Assembly: GCA_004794655.1 (NCBI GenBank)
Contig: SMMW01000622.1
Span: forward strand, 6,447,501 to 6,511,500
Source of the DNA: Marisa cornuarietis
Lineage: Eukaryota; Mollusca; Gastropoda; Architaenioglossa; Ampullariidae
Length of the DNA stretch: 64,000 nucleotides
Direction: 5' to 3'
How positions within the stretch are numbered: the first letter of the stretch is position 1; every line of letters begins with the position of its first letter. This document shows positions 1-26,683 of this stretch, piece by piece. Below the pieces are notes generated by a model. That model worked only from the letters and a program-made list of their open reading frames with translations, had not been told where the DNA came from and ran no database searches. Made by a program: the position numbers and the translations under genes.

Positions 1-3000
1 AAATTTTTATGTTATTCAGAAAAAGCTGTGGAAAACTAAATCTTTGTCAGCAAGAGCAGCATTAATCTGCAGCAGTGACTAACCAAAATATTTGTAAGAA
101 ATTGATATATTGTTTTTAATTACACTGCCAAAGCCTCTTAAGTTGTTTTTTAATTTCCAAAGATAAATTTCATTTATCTGGTTTTCAGTTCTTATCTGAA
201 TTTCTTGATAAACAATTTCTCCAAAAAATGAGCTTTGAAAACTAAGTGCGCTAGTGGCCCAACTAAGTTATTTATTTGGTGTTCCTCAATCTGCTTGAAA
301 CTGAGTAAAAAAAAGTGCCACTCGCCTGTTTCAGTTGATCAAGTATGAGATACATAAGCCAATGCTGACAATTGTGAAAAATAGGACACAGAGGTGACAG
401 GAGTTCCAACTGCTTCTTTGACATGTGAACCAATACAAATCATCTGTTTCCTTAATTGCAGTTGACTGTCTAATGTGTTAAAATAAAAAGTAAACATACA
501 GTACCCAACAATGAGATTTCTTAAATAAGAAGTCAAATTATTTGCTAGTAAAAGGGGTGCAAACATAGGGAATTTTCTTTTTTAATGGGGAGAGGGAGGG
601 TTACACAAGCTGGGAAAGTCATTCTTAAAAATGTGTATATTTTTGGCTATATAGCAACGTTAATATGATGGTCACATACAGAATTTCTTTTTATTAATTC
701 CAAGTAGGTCCAAAGGGAACAGACTTAAAGTACACATTAAAGACAAGAAGACCATTGGCTAAATCTTACCCTTGGAGAATTAGCACAAATAATAAGTCAG
801 AAATTTCAGATATTGCTGTGCATTGAGTGAGAGATAACTATCGGTGTTTGGGCATAAATGTGATCTTGAAGTTACAGGAGAAATTCCAAATATCCCTTTA
901 CTCTGTGAAACTGTAAACTAAGAAAAAAACCAGCTTGAACTTTTTGTACACTAGTAGCATGTGCAGCAAAATACCGCTTTAAACATTATATGATAAATAT
1001 TTCAGAGTAACTCAGTCCTTTGAAACGTAATATATTGTGCATCATATCGAAGACATGATAACATTGAGCATTATTTTCAGTCTCTCCATCAATTGTTTTC
1101 AGATTCTTTAAATTGCTCTTTGCTCCAACAGGCTATTAACAAAAGTAGTTTTTCGGAACATCTTTTGCAAAGATTCAAAAATTCATGAGAGCAGAAAATC
1201 AAAACCAGGGTGGAAGCAAAAATGACTAGACAGGAAGTAAATGAGGCGATCAGTTGTAAAGAGACTGTGGGGTGGCTGAGCACATCTCATCAGTTAACAG
1301 TAGTAGCTGTCCACACCATATGTTAGCTGTTACCTTCTAGATACTGGCACTTTTGCCCATAAAATCTAATATCAATGCTGTTTACCACAAAATATTACTA
1401 GTTCTGTATCTAAGTTTGCATTGTATATTATTAGAAATAAATATAAACAACAGCTGGAAACAACGAAAGATACCATATCAAGTGGATGGTGAAAGCTACA
1501 TTTACACGCCTTAACTTCCACATTCATCTGTTTTCTTGCAAACGTTTACTTCGCCCAAGTAAGGCAGATATTTGTCTTTGATTTTTTAATTTGTCCAGGA
1601 TGAGATTTGACTGTGATCCAACAAAAATTGTTCATCAGTTACTTGGAATTAAAAAAAGAAAAGAACTGGATATATCTGTGTTAAATGTATTTAAATTTTG
1701 ACTATGAAAAATACCACTGCTATAAAGTAAAATATCGTACTATAAAGTGTAAAGTAGAAGTACTACCTTATTACTTATAAATTTGTACTATTTTCAGCTT
1801 TTGTTTGTGTGTATCTGTGGTCTGGATTTAAAGAGAATCAGAGTTATTTTAACAGCTGCATAAACAGACCATATTGGCTTGCTATGTTTGCAAATAATAT
1901 GACATATCCAGCTGCCTCAAGTAGATCAAAACTAGCGCAGATTGTTTTGCTTTCTATGGCAGGTACATAAAGAAAGGCCCATATCTTTCACAATATACAG
2001 TCTGGTTTGATACCATGCTCTTGCGACTTGGTGGTGGTGATAAAAGTATCTATTGCGTATCTCAACAGTAATGCAAAACATATCAGTTCATCTATCACAT
2101 GTGTGTTCAACTAACTCTGTGTACAAAGCAAAACCATTTTATAATGTATTACAGATAGTTTTTTTAAAATCACTATGCCAGTTTTAATAACTTGGTTTGT
2201 TTTTTTTGGAAATTCATATCTCATCTTAGATGGAGGCCTGCAAGTATACAGTTTATTTGTAATGGTTTTCAGCATCTCTTGTTTTCAGAATTCATCATCC
2301 CTCCCCCACCTCTTGCAAGAGTACACATCTAACATTCCAAACAAGTAAATAAAAGTGTTTCTGTTATTAACCATCCTTGCTTGCTTTTTATAAAATTCCT
2401 GTGTGCTGTATGTGTGCAGGCATTTTTTTTAAGAATAGTTGAGATGTTTATGTTGATCATGTGTTGCAAGGCCTTAACTCTTTAGGGAGGATGGAGCACA
2501 AATTCCCACATTTGCAAAAAGGGTACGGCTGAACAAAACATTTATTGAAACTGCTATCAAATCTGAACATGCCACAAAACAAACTCATTATAACAACCAT
2601 TTAACTTTTTAATAGAAATGTGCAATTTAAAATATAAAAACTAAACATCACATTGCACTGCATACATATTGCACAGTTTATTCCTCCTGCAGATAAAGAT
2701 GTATGAAAATATATTGATATGGCTTTCTATTATGGAACATAAAATCACTTAGTGACAGGTTCTCCCCCCATGCCCGTCCAAACCCTTAATCTTTATTTCA
2801 GTATGTTTTCCAACTTAGGACATACTAACAAAGGGAATATGCTTTTGCTTATGTCTTTGATTTTAAACAGGCCATTTACGTAGGTACATAAGAGAACATG
2901 AATCATTTCTATCTCCCCCTGCTCTCATGATCATGGATTCTTACATGCTTTTCTTTTTAATTCTCAAGTGCTTGGAGGTGAGAGCTTTGTTGAACTACAA

Positions 3001-3941
3001 GTTGCATGGCAAAAAGATAAAAATGTTTATTTACTGGTATGGAGAATTATAGCTTTAACATATTCGAAGTAGTTCAATGTCCATCTTTTTAACTGTCCAC
3101 ATGAGGCAGCAGTGGGTTTGGGGTGGTTGGGAAAAAGCATCAACAGGATGTGCTCTGCAAATACAACATTTAAAAGTTTCTAATATGCCCAGGGAAGCAG
3201 AGAATTGCTTTCATGCTTCTGAGATCTTACCAACGGTCACAATATCTAACTTCTTTTGCAAGTGGATACAATCTCTCAAAAACAGAAAGGTTAGAAATTT
3301 CAGATCCCCTACATCAGAAACTTAAAAATTTCAGATCCCCTACATCAGAATCTGTGATAATACCCCCTCACTTTGCTTTAGAAAAAATAAAAATAAGCAG
3401 ATTTATCTATATTTACATGATTGGAAAGATTATTATTTTTCTTATAAAAGTAGAGGCATACCAGATGCAAAGCTGAAAGACCACTCTCCTTTACACCTAC
3501 CAATACATTTCAGGCCTTCACAAATTGACTGATTGGTTTTTCAGTGACATGATGATATAACTGGCAAACAGCAAAATGTTTTAATAAAGAGATATTTTGG
3601 TACAGATACCCTTGCCCCCCAAAAAAGAGATAAGGTACCTTTAAGTTAAGGTTATTTTCTTTACAGACTACTAGTCTTTTGTTAATTGAGAAGCCTTCTA
3701 CTATTTTCTTTTAAAAACTGCCTCTTTCATAGAGAAATTATTTTTATCAAGGATGAGATCTAAGCCCATGATTTATGAACCTTTAATTAGTGTTTAGATA
3801 GCATTGTGCTACCACAGAATAGAGCTATATCCAGTCACCAAATGATGGCACTTGTTAACATGACAAAAGATGAGAATATGCTTGCAGGCAAGGGGGTGGG
3901 GAAGAAAACCTTTCCATTTACACAATTAGGAGGATGACATC
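1..3941. other. 3' flank / probable 3' UTR of WDR13, no coding found
   Basis: AT-rich sequence downstream (in minus orientation) of the WDR13 stop codon. Several TTTATT motifs on the plus strand (near 2541, 2674, 2797 and 3026) read as AATAAA on the minus strand and could be WDR13 polyadenylation signals; which one is used cannot be told. A short direct repeat with the core TCAGATCCCCTACATCAGAA occurs twice at about 3299-3352. No open frame here looks like a protein. Confidence 0.5.
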
Positions 3942-13260
<9,319 letters not shown>

Positions 13261-13778
13261 GGATTCTATGCTAAACTTCTACTTCTATTTCATTGTTGCA
13301 CAGGCTGGACTCCGGACAAAATCCTCCACGCCATTTTCCGTACCAATGATGGTATTCGAGCCATTTTCTCGACAGTATGGACAAGAAATTAACTTCTTCT
13401 GTACCACAACAATCGGTGTCGTATAGGCAAAGTCTAGCCAAGCAAACTTTGTCTAGATACGAAGCAAAAATAAATGCGATCGACGGTGCTGACCCATATA
13501 TGAACTGCCGAAGCACCTTTTTCTAAAAAAAATCGACCACAACTTGCCAGAAGATATTGTAGCTACAAAAGTAGCTACGCAATGAAAGAATATATGGGTT
13601 TCAAGTGTTTAAGCCTCAGCTCTGTTCCTAAAGGTCAGCGGTTTTGTCCAGAGTGCAAAAAAAGTCTCAATTCAGAAACCAGCGATCATTGTACTCAAAG
13701 CAGTTGAATTGTTTTCTTTTCCTTTACTAGCGTTTTAGCCAGCATCGCCTTCGTTTTTTAAAGCTTTCTTTGTGCAGT

Positions 13779-14403
13779 TGTAACAGGGTAGGACGAGGGT
13801 AGCTTGCCCAGTCTCACCACAATAATCAACACAATACTGTCGTGGGTTCAGGTTTTTATACTTGTACGCCATAGAATAGGGCTGACTAGGCGAAGGCATG
13901 TACATCAGATACACGTTCTCCCAACTGCTTGGTGGGGCGATGCTCCCACTTCTACGCTCTCCTTCTAACTACGGTTCGGAGTCGAAAGCCTCATTCCGTG
14001 TCTCCTTTCTTCGGGCACGTGTGGAAGTCTTCCCATTGGTTCTTTCACTCTCGAATTTTCTCACAATACTTTTATTTCTATAAACCGATCGTGCATCGGT
14101 TAATATTCACGTGGTGTCGCTACCCGCTCCTTGCCTGTGCGTAACCTATCAATCTGACCATTAATACGGCACCACACTGTCGCGCCCGTCGTCTGCTTTC
14201 GTCGCTCAGCATCGACGACCAGTCTGCAGCAATGAAAACAAATGCTATTGTCCGGGCTAAGTGTACCGGTCTTCCAATTAACGGTCTACCCCCTTAGGCA
14301 ACACTCAGTGGTCTTCCTTACATAACCGGCCCAGTGTATGCCACCTACCTCTTTATCCCTGTGTATGTCTGTGCAATGTGTGTCCTACCCCATTCTACTA
14401 TAC
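13779..14403. mobile_element. possible solo LTR or inverted-repeat element
   Basis: The left edge reads TGTAACAGGGTAGGAC and the right edge GTCCTACCCC...CTATACA, so the termini are an imperfect inverted repeat and the element runs TG...CA. Between them the GC content is higher than in the flanks. No clear target-site duplication was found, and no coding sequence. The same TTGTAACAGGGTA string recurs at about 14929. This could be an old solo LTR; it is a weak call. Confidence 0.3.
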
Positions 14404-14409
14404 AATTAT

Positions 14410-15015
14410 TGTACTTCAGGTGTTTCCACAATTTGCACCAACTTGAGAAATGTTTTGCTGCCCTATGCTCCTCGATCGAGGAGTAACAATTAAAGGGATT
14501 ATGACGAGAAAAGATTTTTTTCTGTTTTGCAGTGTCACATCAGTAATCCGCTTGTACATTTTTTACTGCTAAAGCTGGTAATCATGTATTACAAGCACAT
14601 CAGTATTATATAAAGTATGGTGTTTTGGGGGTTTTTTGCTGTATTTATTTTATTAGTAAACATTGGCAGTCTGTGACTATATTTTTCATGGATAACATGC
14701 AAGGATTGTTTATTCAGTACACACCTCACAATCCTGAAAGACTTAAGACAAATTTATCACATCGAAATGAAAAATTAAGACATGGACATGGTTGCTGTTT
14801 AAAGGATGCATGAAACCAGTATGAAAAACAAGGGTGAAACATTGCACAAACATCACCTCCATTAAAGTAACAAATTCAAATCATAACTCAAATCCAAATG
14901 GAATCATCAATGTAAGTTAACATCAAATTGTAACAGGGTACTTGGCATTCCAAACTGCAAATTGCACAGCACATCGCTATTATGAGTCCCCTCCACTTCT
15001 GCTTAATTCTCTCTT
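14410..15015. other. non-coding gap before the dead transposase
   Basis: AT-rich sequence with no supported gene. It contains a second copy of TTGTAACAGGGTA near 14929. It may include the 3' flank of the minus-strand THAP/DDE element. Confidence 0.3.
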
Positions 15016-15955
15016 AATATCATTATTAAAGACAGGACATTGGGTTCTTCATCTGAAAAAACAACAGGACACAAATTAACTAGAGCACAGCAGGCAAACA
15101 CCACCTTGTCTAAAGATGTCACATTGTTTTCATCCAAGACTTACTAATGACAAAAAAGTGGAATCCAAAATAGCGTATCTCTGCCTCAGTTCGAATCACA
15201 CACTCCACATGAATTGAACATTAGCTATCTTCTTTGTTGATTCCGCTTCAGATGCAGTTGTTTCTTGCCCCTTGTAAAGGCTGGGGTTTTAACTTCTGCA
15301 CACCTAAGACCTGCACCTTCATGAATATTAAACCCTCTATCTGCCAAAACAAGGTCACCAACCTGCAAATTATCCAAAAAAACTACTCTGTTCTATATCT
15401 GTCACTGGTCCTGCCTCTCCATGCCTTGGAAATGAAAGGGACCATGCCCTGTGATGCAACAGCAATGAGAAATTTCATAGTGTTTCTATGTTTGTAGTTA
15501 GAAAATGTCTGGTTATGTGCTTGAAGATTTATGATCTCTCTAATCTCACCTCAAAGCAATCAATGATTAGTCATCTTTCTGTCAAAATTTTCTATAAATT
15601 TTCTCTTTCGGGCCAAAAAACGTTAATTGCACAAATAAAACATCAAGAACAGTGTAAAATATTCCGGCTGCTGTACATTGTGAAATTAAAAACAAGTCTG
15701 ATAACAAATCGAAAGGTAAATTCAGATGCAGTCTCATTAGAGTTCAAACATCCTGCTGAAACTTTGACAGCAAATTGTCTTTCAAGTTTTTTTCAACCAT
15801 GTTGACCACAGCTAAAAGCACAACCATATTTGGAAATGCTGTAAAGAACCTAACTCTGTCTGGATTTAGTTGATAATAATTTTCAGTATGCATTTCTTTT
15901 TCATCAATTTTCTTTTTCAATATAGCATTTTCTGCTGTATACTGGTTAACAATAT

Positions 15956-16121
15956 TGTATCGTGCTGCGTGCTATCAGCCGACCAACACAAGACACTGTG
16001 GATTTTGATGAATACTGTATTTAATTGTAACAAAAGCAATAAACTAACTCGCCATCTTGGACGTCACTGAAATGTACATTAAACCCCGGATGTCCCTCCT
16101 GGGATAACTCATATCACTACA
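15956..16121 (-). repeat. 3' LTR (166 bp)
   Basis: Begins TGTATCGTGCTGCGTGC and ends TCACTACA on the plus strand. It carries one copy of a 65-bp unit that is present three times in the other LTR. Apart from the unit copy number the two LTRs differ by very few bases, so the insertion is fairly young. Confidence 0.9.
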
Positions 16122-16134
16122 TCTCCCCTCCCTT
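16122..16134 (-). other. polypurine tract of the gypsy element
   Basis: The minus strand reads AAGGGAGGGGAGA directly abutting the 3' LTR, the usual plus-strand primer site for LTR retrotransposons. Confidence 0.75.
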
Positions 16135-16194
16135 GAGATTCTTCAACTGATGGGGAGAATGTTTATTCTCTAGTCAATGTTCAAAACATAATGA

Positions 16195-16590
16195 TCAGTC
16201 TTTGTAACGCGCAGGCAGGGTGATTATTCTACCGCTTCGAGTCATTCTAGGTGCAGAGCTGCTACTGGGATGGGAATCTCCTGGATCTGGAGTAGCACCA
16301 TGTCTGGCTTCTGTAGCAGGACCACCTTTACTAGATGTCAAATCTGGACCTTGACTAGGATCACTAACATGAAGTGCTGTCTCTGGTTCACCTGTCACTG
16401 GTACTTGGGAAAAATACAGGGAAAAGTCATTTTGGACAGGACTGGGTTTGGAACTGGACTGCTCCGGCTCGAAGTTTCTTGACCTTCTGAGATGACGTCT
16501 GTTGCGTCGAAAACTGCCTCTTGGAGTTTGTACAATATATGACCTCGGAGCACACTGCTGCAGAATGACTGCTGGACTTCCCCAGTGCTT
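16195..16590 (-). pseudogene. Pol C-terminal tail (after integrase) of the gypsy element
   Basis: Open frame ending in TRSGRIITLPARYKD and a stop. It contains APRSYIVQTPRGSFRRNRRH, the chromodomain-less integrase tail typical of animal Ty3/gypsy Pol proteins. The frame is open into the primer-binding site and LTR because of the internal deletion, whose junction lies near 16565-16590 (after DGEKHW). It is not a functional gene. Confidence 0.8.
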
Positions 16591-16596
16591 CTCACC

Positions 16597-16614
16597 ATCC
16601 CACTTCTGACACCA
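16597..16614 (-). other. primer-binding site, tRNA-Leu type
   Basis: Minus strand TGGTGTCAGAAGTGGGAT, immediately inside the 5' LTR. It is the complement of the CCCACTTCTGACACCA 3' end found in animal leucine tRNAs. Confidence 0.8.
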
Positions 16615-16910
16615 TGTATCGTGCTGCGTGCTATCAGCCAACCAACACAAGACACTGTGGATTTTGATGAATACTGTATTTAATTGTGCTGCGTGCTATC
16701 AGCCAACCAACACAAGACACTGTGGATTTTGATGAATACTGTATTTAATTGTGCTGCGTGCTATCAGCCGACCAACACAAGACACTGTGGATTTTGATGA
16801 ATACTGTATTTAATTGTAACAAAAGCAATAAACTAACTCGCCATCTTGGACGTCACTGAAATGTACATTAAACCCCGGATGTCCCTCCTGGGATAACTCT
16901 TATCACTACA
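16615..16910 (-). repeat. 5' LTR (296 bp) with a 65-bp unit in triplicate
   Basis: Same ends as the 3' LTR. The 65-bp unit beginning TGCTGCGTGCTATCAGCC starts at 16622, 16687 and 16752. The length difference from the 3' LTR (130 bp) is exactly two units. Confidence 0.9.
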
Positions 16911-17590
16911 AATATCATTCAGTTTGGTTATATAATCCATTTTGATGTCTATGTCTCTTTCTCATCATATTGCACTTCAATCTGCTGCTCAGTCTCCATC
17001 TGTAAATTGGACACTGAATGTACCATATATATTTTCTTTTGCTCCTCTGTCTGAGGCGTTGATATGCTTCTGATCATCTTTTTTTCTAGTAACCTAAGTT
17101 GATACATGGCTTCCAGTCAGGATTTGTGAAGTCATGGGAATTTGCTGGTTTTCCTGTAAGTGATAAAAAGACGCTTTAGGCAGAAGTCTTCATTTCTAGT
17201 ATGATGTAAAGCGCACAAATCCATGTGCACCCACACGCTCACACTGTCAATGTTTCACATTAGTAAACATTACCTTACCCATTATCTTAGGCTAAAAATT
17301 TTGGGCCTTATGAAAAATTCAAAAGCACAAAATCTACGTTCATTTCTACATTTAAATCGCACGATTACTACTACTAACCTAAGAGAAGGTGAATGGAGCA
17401 AACACGATGCCATGGTTTCCGTGATTTCTTTCCTATGGATCTGACTCAGGCATTCTCGTCGCTGATTTGAAATAGAATTTCTCTCTCCCTCGCTGGATTT
17501 TTTGGGGGCAGCTGGAATACGAAAAAATCTTACACTTTCGTCTCTGTTGCTGCGATGACCGCAGCCAACAATACAACAAATGCTCACCAC

Positions 17591-17835
17591 TTTCGTAGGT
17601 TCAAAATGTGCAGACTCTGATCAAAACAACGCTGGTTAGAAAGCTTGCTGTCCGCCACGCATGTTTCCGTGACGTCACGCGCCGGAGCCCTATTTTTGGG
17701 ATGCTCTAATTTTAGTTCCTTTACTGGGTATAAAAGTTCGCCATTTTGTAAACCCAATCGGGATAGCTGCAGTCGAAAACTGTTGTAGCTTTCCCAACAT
17801 ATCGAGATCTGGTGGCAGCTGGGAGTCTCAGCAAA
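17591..17835. promoter_or_regulatory. bidirectional promoter region between THAP exon and RAC1
   Basis: Only 245 bp separate the THAP frame from the RAC1 start codon. It contains a palindromic CRE box TGACGTCA at 17670-17677 inside a GC-rich stretch (GTGACGTCACGCGCCGGAGC). The TATA-like GGGTATAAAAG at about 17727 points towards RAC1. Function is inferred from position and motif only. Confidence 0.5.
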
Positions 17836-22651
<4,816 letters not shown>

Positions 22652-25600
22652 ATCATACAGGCTGAAGATACAGATTTAATTATACTATGAGAAAAGTTGA
22701 AGCAGTGAAAATATATGTACATTTTATAACTTTTTGAATCTGGAATTGTTTCAGTTTTGATGTATCACAACCCCAGGTGTAACGTGACATCGTGCCAAAA
22801 AGAAAAAAAAAGAAGGAAAGAAGATGGAGATGAGGTGGGATACATTTCATTTACAAGAGGATAGGGTTTGCAGTCATCCTGGGAAGAAACTTCAGCATAA
22901 GTTATGACTATCCATTAGCTGTTTGTTTTGGAAGTGAGAATCAAGTCTAAGAAAGCAGTCTGCTGCTTAACAATGCTGGTAAACATTTTACATTGTGAAA
23001 ATGATGTGAGCTATTTAACAACAGTTGCTGTATGATGCACAAGTAATCTTTAAGATTAAAACAGTTTGTGAAGGAAACAGTTGTTAGAAGCTATAGTTTT
23101 GGGGGTGGGGGTTGTTTGTTTTTTTGTCGGAGAAAGGCATTAATACTTGCTTATTAACTTTCCAGCTGAAGCAACTTTTGCCTACATAAGAAATCATGGT
23201 CATTTCCAGGTCTAAACAATGCCGTGTTTACTCTTAACAGTCTTAACAGTCTTATAGTGCATTTCATACTTGAAGGACTAATTTTCTGGGTAAATGTCAG
23301 TGCCTGTTAACCTTACAATGTGGGGCCAATTATTAGTCTTGCTGAATGAGTTTGCCTTCGGTTTGTCTCAGAACTTTTTCAGTCTTTTCTAAAAAATAAA
23401 AAAATTAACATAGTCATCTGCCTGTATGAGACGTATTTTTGTCAGAGTTAAAATCTTGTGGATTTTGGAGCAAAATTTAGAATTCAACTCAGTGGTGGTT
23501 GTAGATATCTCTGGAGGGGTGGGGGTCGTAAAAGGTTCCCCATTCGCCTTATGTTTGCTTGTTACGACTTCTGTGATTTTGTTTAATTACATTTAGAAGT
23601 ATTGTGTGACATTTTTGTTTCGAAAATATTTTAGCCAAAGGATCCCTGAGGTATCTTAGGAAGACCATAAGGAATTAGGAATATAGAAGGGAGTTGAAGA
23701 AAGTGAGCATCAGATGTCATTTATCTGTTTCATTATTGTATGACAGAGCCTGTTTATGCCGAGTACTTTTTTTAAATCTGGTCCTGGAGATCAGTTAATA
23801 TTTTGTCTTTTTTTATTTTTAAGAATGCTTCTTTATGTTGCTTTAAGTTTTCAGTAGCTGGGTGTGTGGGGTGGGAACATAATTGTATCTTGGGTTTGCC
23901 TTTTTTATGATGTTTTTAGAAAATTTGAGATATATGACTTTGCTCTCATATTTTCATGCACTTTATGTAAAGTTAAATTTTGCCTAGTTTGGGTTCTGCA
24001 TTACTGTTCCTGCATGATTTGTTTTTAATGGAATACTTAAAATGTCTTAATATGTATCCGACACCATGAACATTTTTCTGTTCATCAAAAGTAAGGAACA
24101 CTCTCAGGCTTGTCTATTGATCTACAGCATGCTTAAAAGCAACATAAATTTGAACACAAAAGGAACATTTTGATTGGCTACAAGTCATTGCTTGCATTGA
24201 AGAGGCCTTAGCTATCTGTTCATGCTAGATGTTTTTTTTCACCTCTGTGATAAGAGTGTAATGTCATTCATATAAATACTGATGCATACCTACAAAGACA
24301 ACACAACTATACAAACACATTTGATTGAATTTTACATTTATTGTTTTTCTTGACATGGTATGAAGTGTCATGTTAAGCTTGGTCAAGTTTGCACAAATAT
24401 GTGTTGTCCTGGGACAAATTACAAATAAGGTATTAGTGCTTATGCTAGTGCACAGTGTTATATGTATATTGTTTTGTTTTGTCGTATATTTACATTGTAA
24501 AGCATGCTTTTCCTGTTTTCTCCCTATCATTGACATTTCTCAGCGAGGGAAATGTGTGCATGTTCAGAAACTTTAAGGTCTCATTTTGTTTGTAAATATA
24601 AATGCTTTTATATGATATGTATCTTTTGATAAATAAAAGTCATTAGATATCTGAAGTGAAAGAAGAAATTTAATGTCCATCATTTTTATATTGCATATGT
24701 TTTGTCTTCCCATGTAGTTCACCATAGAAAGCATGAGGGATTTGACTTGGAAGCTGAAATTTTGACAGCCAATGATTGAAAAACAATATAGGTTTAAATC
24801 ATAAACCATTCACTCAACATCGATGTGGAATATGATAAAATCAGATTTTTAGAGAATGCATATTTGCAAGAAATTAAGTGATTAAAAAAGTCAGTGTTAA
24901 AAATAGCATTCCTTTCTACTCCTTTCAACACCAAATCTGAACGTAGTCATGGATCCAGCTTTTTCCTTGGTGTGCGATACTTATGAGCATTTGTGTTGTT
25001 CAAGCAGAATTGGATATTTTAGTCTGAACAGTAATACTGGATCTGTAAAACTTGTTAAATTGTTTTATTGCTTCTAATCAGCCAGTTTACTCAGCAGCTA
25101 AAGTAGATTCATTTCATAAGGAAAAAATCAATTTGCTTTGCAAGTTAATAACATTAGTTCAGTAAAGTGTCATTCAAGAAGTCAATGCAGCATTTCGAGT
25201 AGTTCACAGTATCAAAAGTATTTAACAGAGCAAACAAATATTATCAAACATTTTCATGTTATCTTTGCATTAATAAGCGAAGTGCATTTGACTGACTGCC
25301 CATTCACAGGCTTGCATAAAGCTTGTCTATATATATATATATGTGTGTGTGTGAGAGAGAGAAAGTTTTAACCCACAAATTATTTCTGTGGAGCTGTGCC
25401 AATAATTGGAGTCCATTGAAAGCAATTTTAGAACAGGGGTTAAGGATTTCTACTAATGCCTCCCAATTTTACTGTACACAAAAACTAGTTGTGCATTCAG
25501 TCATTGACCATACAAGACTATGCCTGACCTGGGGTTGGGTTTTTTAAAAATTATTATTTTGGCTTAAAAATAAGCATAGTAATGGGGAAACAAGAAATAG

Positions 25601-26470
25601 ATTTTCTTCAAGCAAACTGAATTGTCCAAGATATTGCTTTTTGCCTTATTCCTTTTTAGCAAAATAAAGTTGCTTTGTGTAGCAGAAGGAAGTTGCAAAT
25701 CGGAGAATCTTGTTTTATGTAATGCTGCCATATAAATTTTAGGAGTTATGGGTAACTGTTATGGCCGACTATGGAAGCAAATTTTCACATGATGCAGATC
25801 ACCATGACATAGCCCTAGTTGCTGGGATGGCGTAAAACTCAAATAACATAATGCAAAAGTTATAAAAACATGTTTAGGTTTAGCTCATGCCCCACTGACC
25901 ACAGCCCATTTATTTAAAATCATGGCTGGCATATATGCCTTCTTGTCATATAAATGATGTCACCCAGGTTTAAATGGTTAAACTGTGTATGTTGTGATGT
26001 ATTTGAAGTAGTTAATGTTTTCATAGTACAGTCGATGACTTGGATTGTCTTAGCAGTCTTGGTAATACTGTTTGTATTTAGGAGGTAGGGTTGACACCAC
26101 TTAAACATGCTTTCTTACTGTGAAGGTACTCTGAAAAACAGGCTATAAACAAAGAAAAATATGATTTTGCTATGTTTTAGTAGAGGTATATGATCAGTGT
26201 GGAGAAAAATATTTTCTTCATATCTCTTTCAATCCCATTCCTGACCTTCAAAGGTTTTGAGTATTAGGTTTCACGTTAAATCTCACTAAACGAGATTACA
26301 GCTCTTATAAACATACACATTTATGAAAAGAGGCCAAAAAGAAGACCTTCTAAATAGTAATTTCTGAATGTAAGCATGCAGGAGATGTCTGCTCTTGTTT
26401 TCAGAGCACCTTTTTTGCTTGTTTGTTTGTTTCTGCTGTCACAAATAAAGATTTAATGTGTCTATACATC
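22652..26470 (+). other. long 3' UTR / 3' flank of RAC1
   Basis: T-rich, gene-free sequence after the RAC1 stop. AATAAA signals at 24632-24637, 25663-25668 and 26444-26449 are candidate polyadenylation sites, the last followed within about 30 nt by T/GT-rich sequence. Which is used is unknown. A (TA)n(TG)n(AG)n microsatellite sits at 25328-25362. Confidence 0.45.
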
Positions 26471-26683
26471 TACAAACATTTACAATGTTTTCCTGTAACC
26501 TTTTGTATTGGGAAACATGAAACAATTCCAGTTATGATGTGTCTGTCCTTAAACTGACATTTGTGAGAGAATGCGCACATATCTTGGGGGCAATTAAAAC
26601 CTATTTGTATTGGAAGTCACGTTTGTAGCAAGGTTCCCACTCTAAAGAATGTTCTGGGACTAGGTGGTGTTTCTCGGCCGCCT

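Larger units (their letters stand above)
15956..16910 (-). mobile_element. internally deleted Ty3/gypsy LTR retrotransposon
   Basis: Complete insertion with TG...CA long terminal repeats and a 5-bp target duplication AATAT at 15951-15955 and 16911-16915. In minus orientation the 5' LTR is 16615-16910 and the 3' LTR is 15956-16121. Next to the 5' LTR is an 18-nt primer-binding site matching the 3' end of tRNA-Leu, and next to the 3' LTR is a polypurine tract. Only the C-terminal tail of Pol remains between them, so gag, protease, RT and most of integrase are gone. It sits inside the THAP/DDE transposase remnant and is therefore the younger of the two. Confidence 0.9.
15020..17590 (-). pseudogene. 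THAP + DDE_Tnp_4 transposase, broken and interrupted by an LTR element
   Basis: Remains of a transposase combining an N-terminal THAP zinc finger, a coiled coil and a DDE_Tnp_4 nuclease, a layout known in Harbinger/ISL2EU-like DNA transposons. THAP: 17379-17590, with CCIVGCGHRS, FFRIP and a good donor (CTTAG/GTTAGT). Coiled coil: MDYITKLN near 16925-16945, continuing beyond the LTR insertion as ENAILKKKIDEK near 15890-15930. Nuclease: MKLRLHLNLPFDLL-like segment near 15730, first Asp in IDCFE near 15550-15562, [18 protein letters not shown] near 15420-15480, second Asp in LADRGF near 15330-15350, and a C-terminal KVVFACCALVNL near 15072-15110. Frameshifts and stops separate these parts, so it is dead. 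The frame of the THAP exon has GTG where an ATG is expected and no in-frame ATG back to a stop. Host-gene origin cannot be excluded. Confidence 0.8.
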
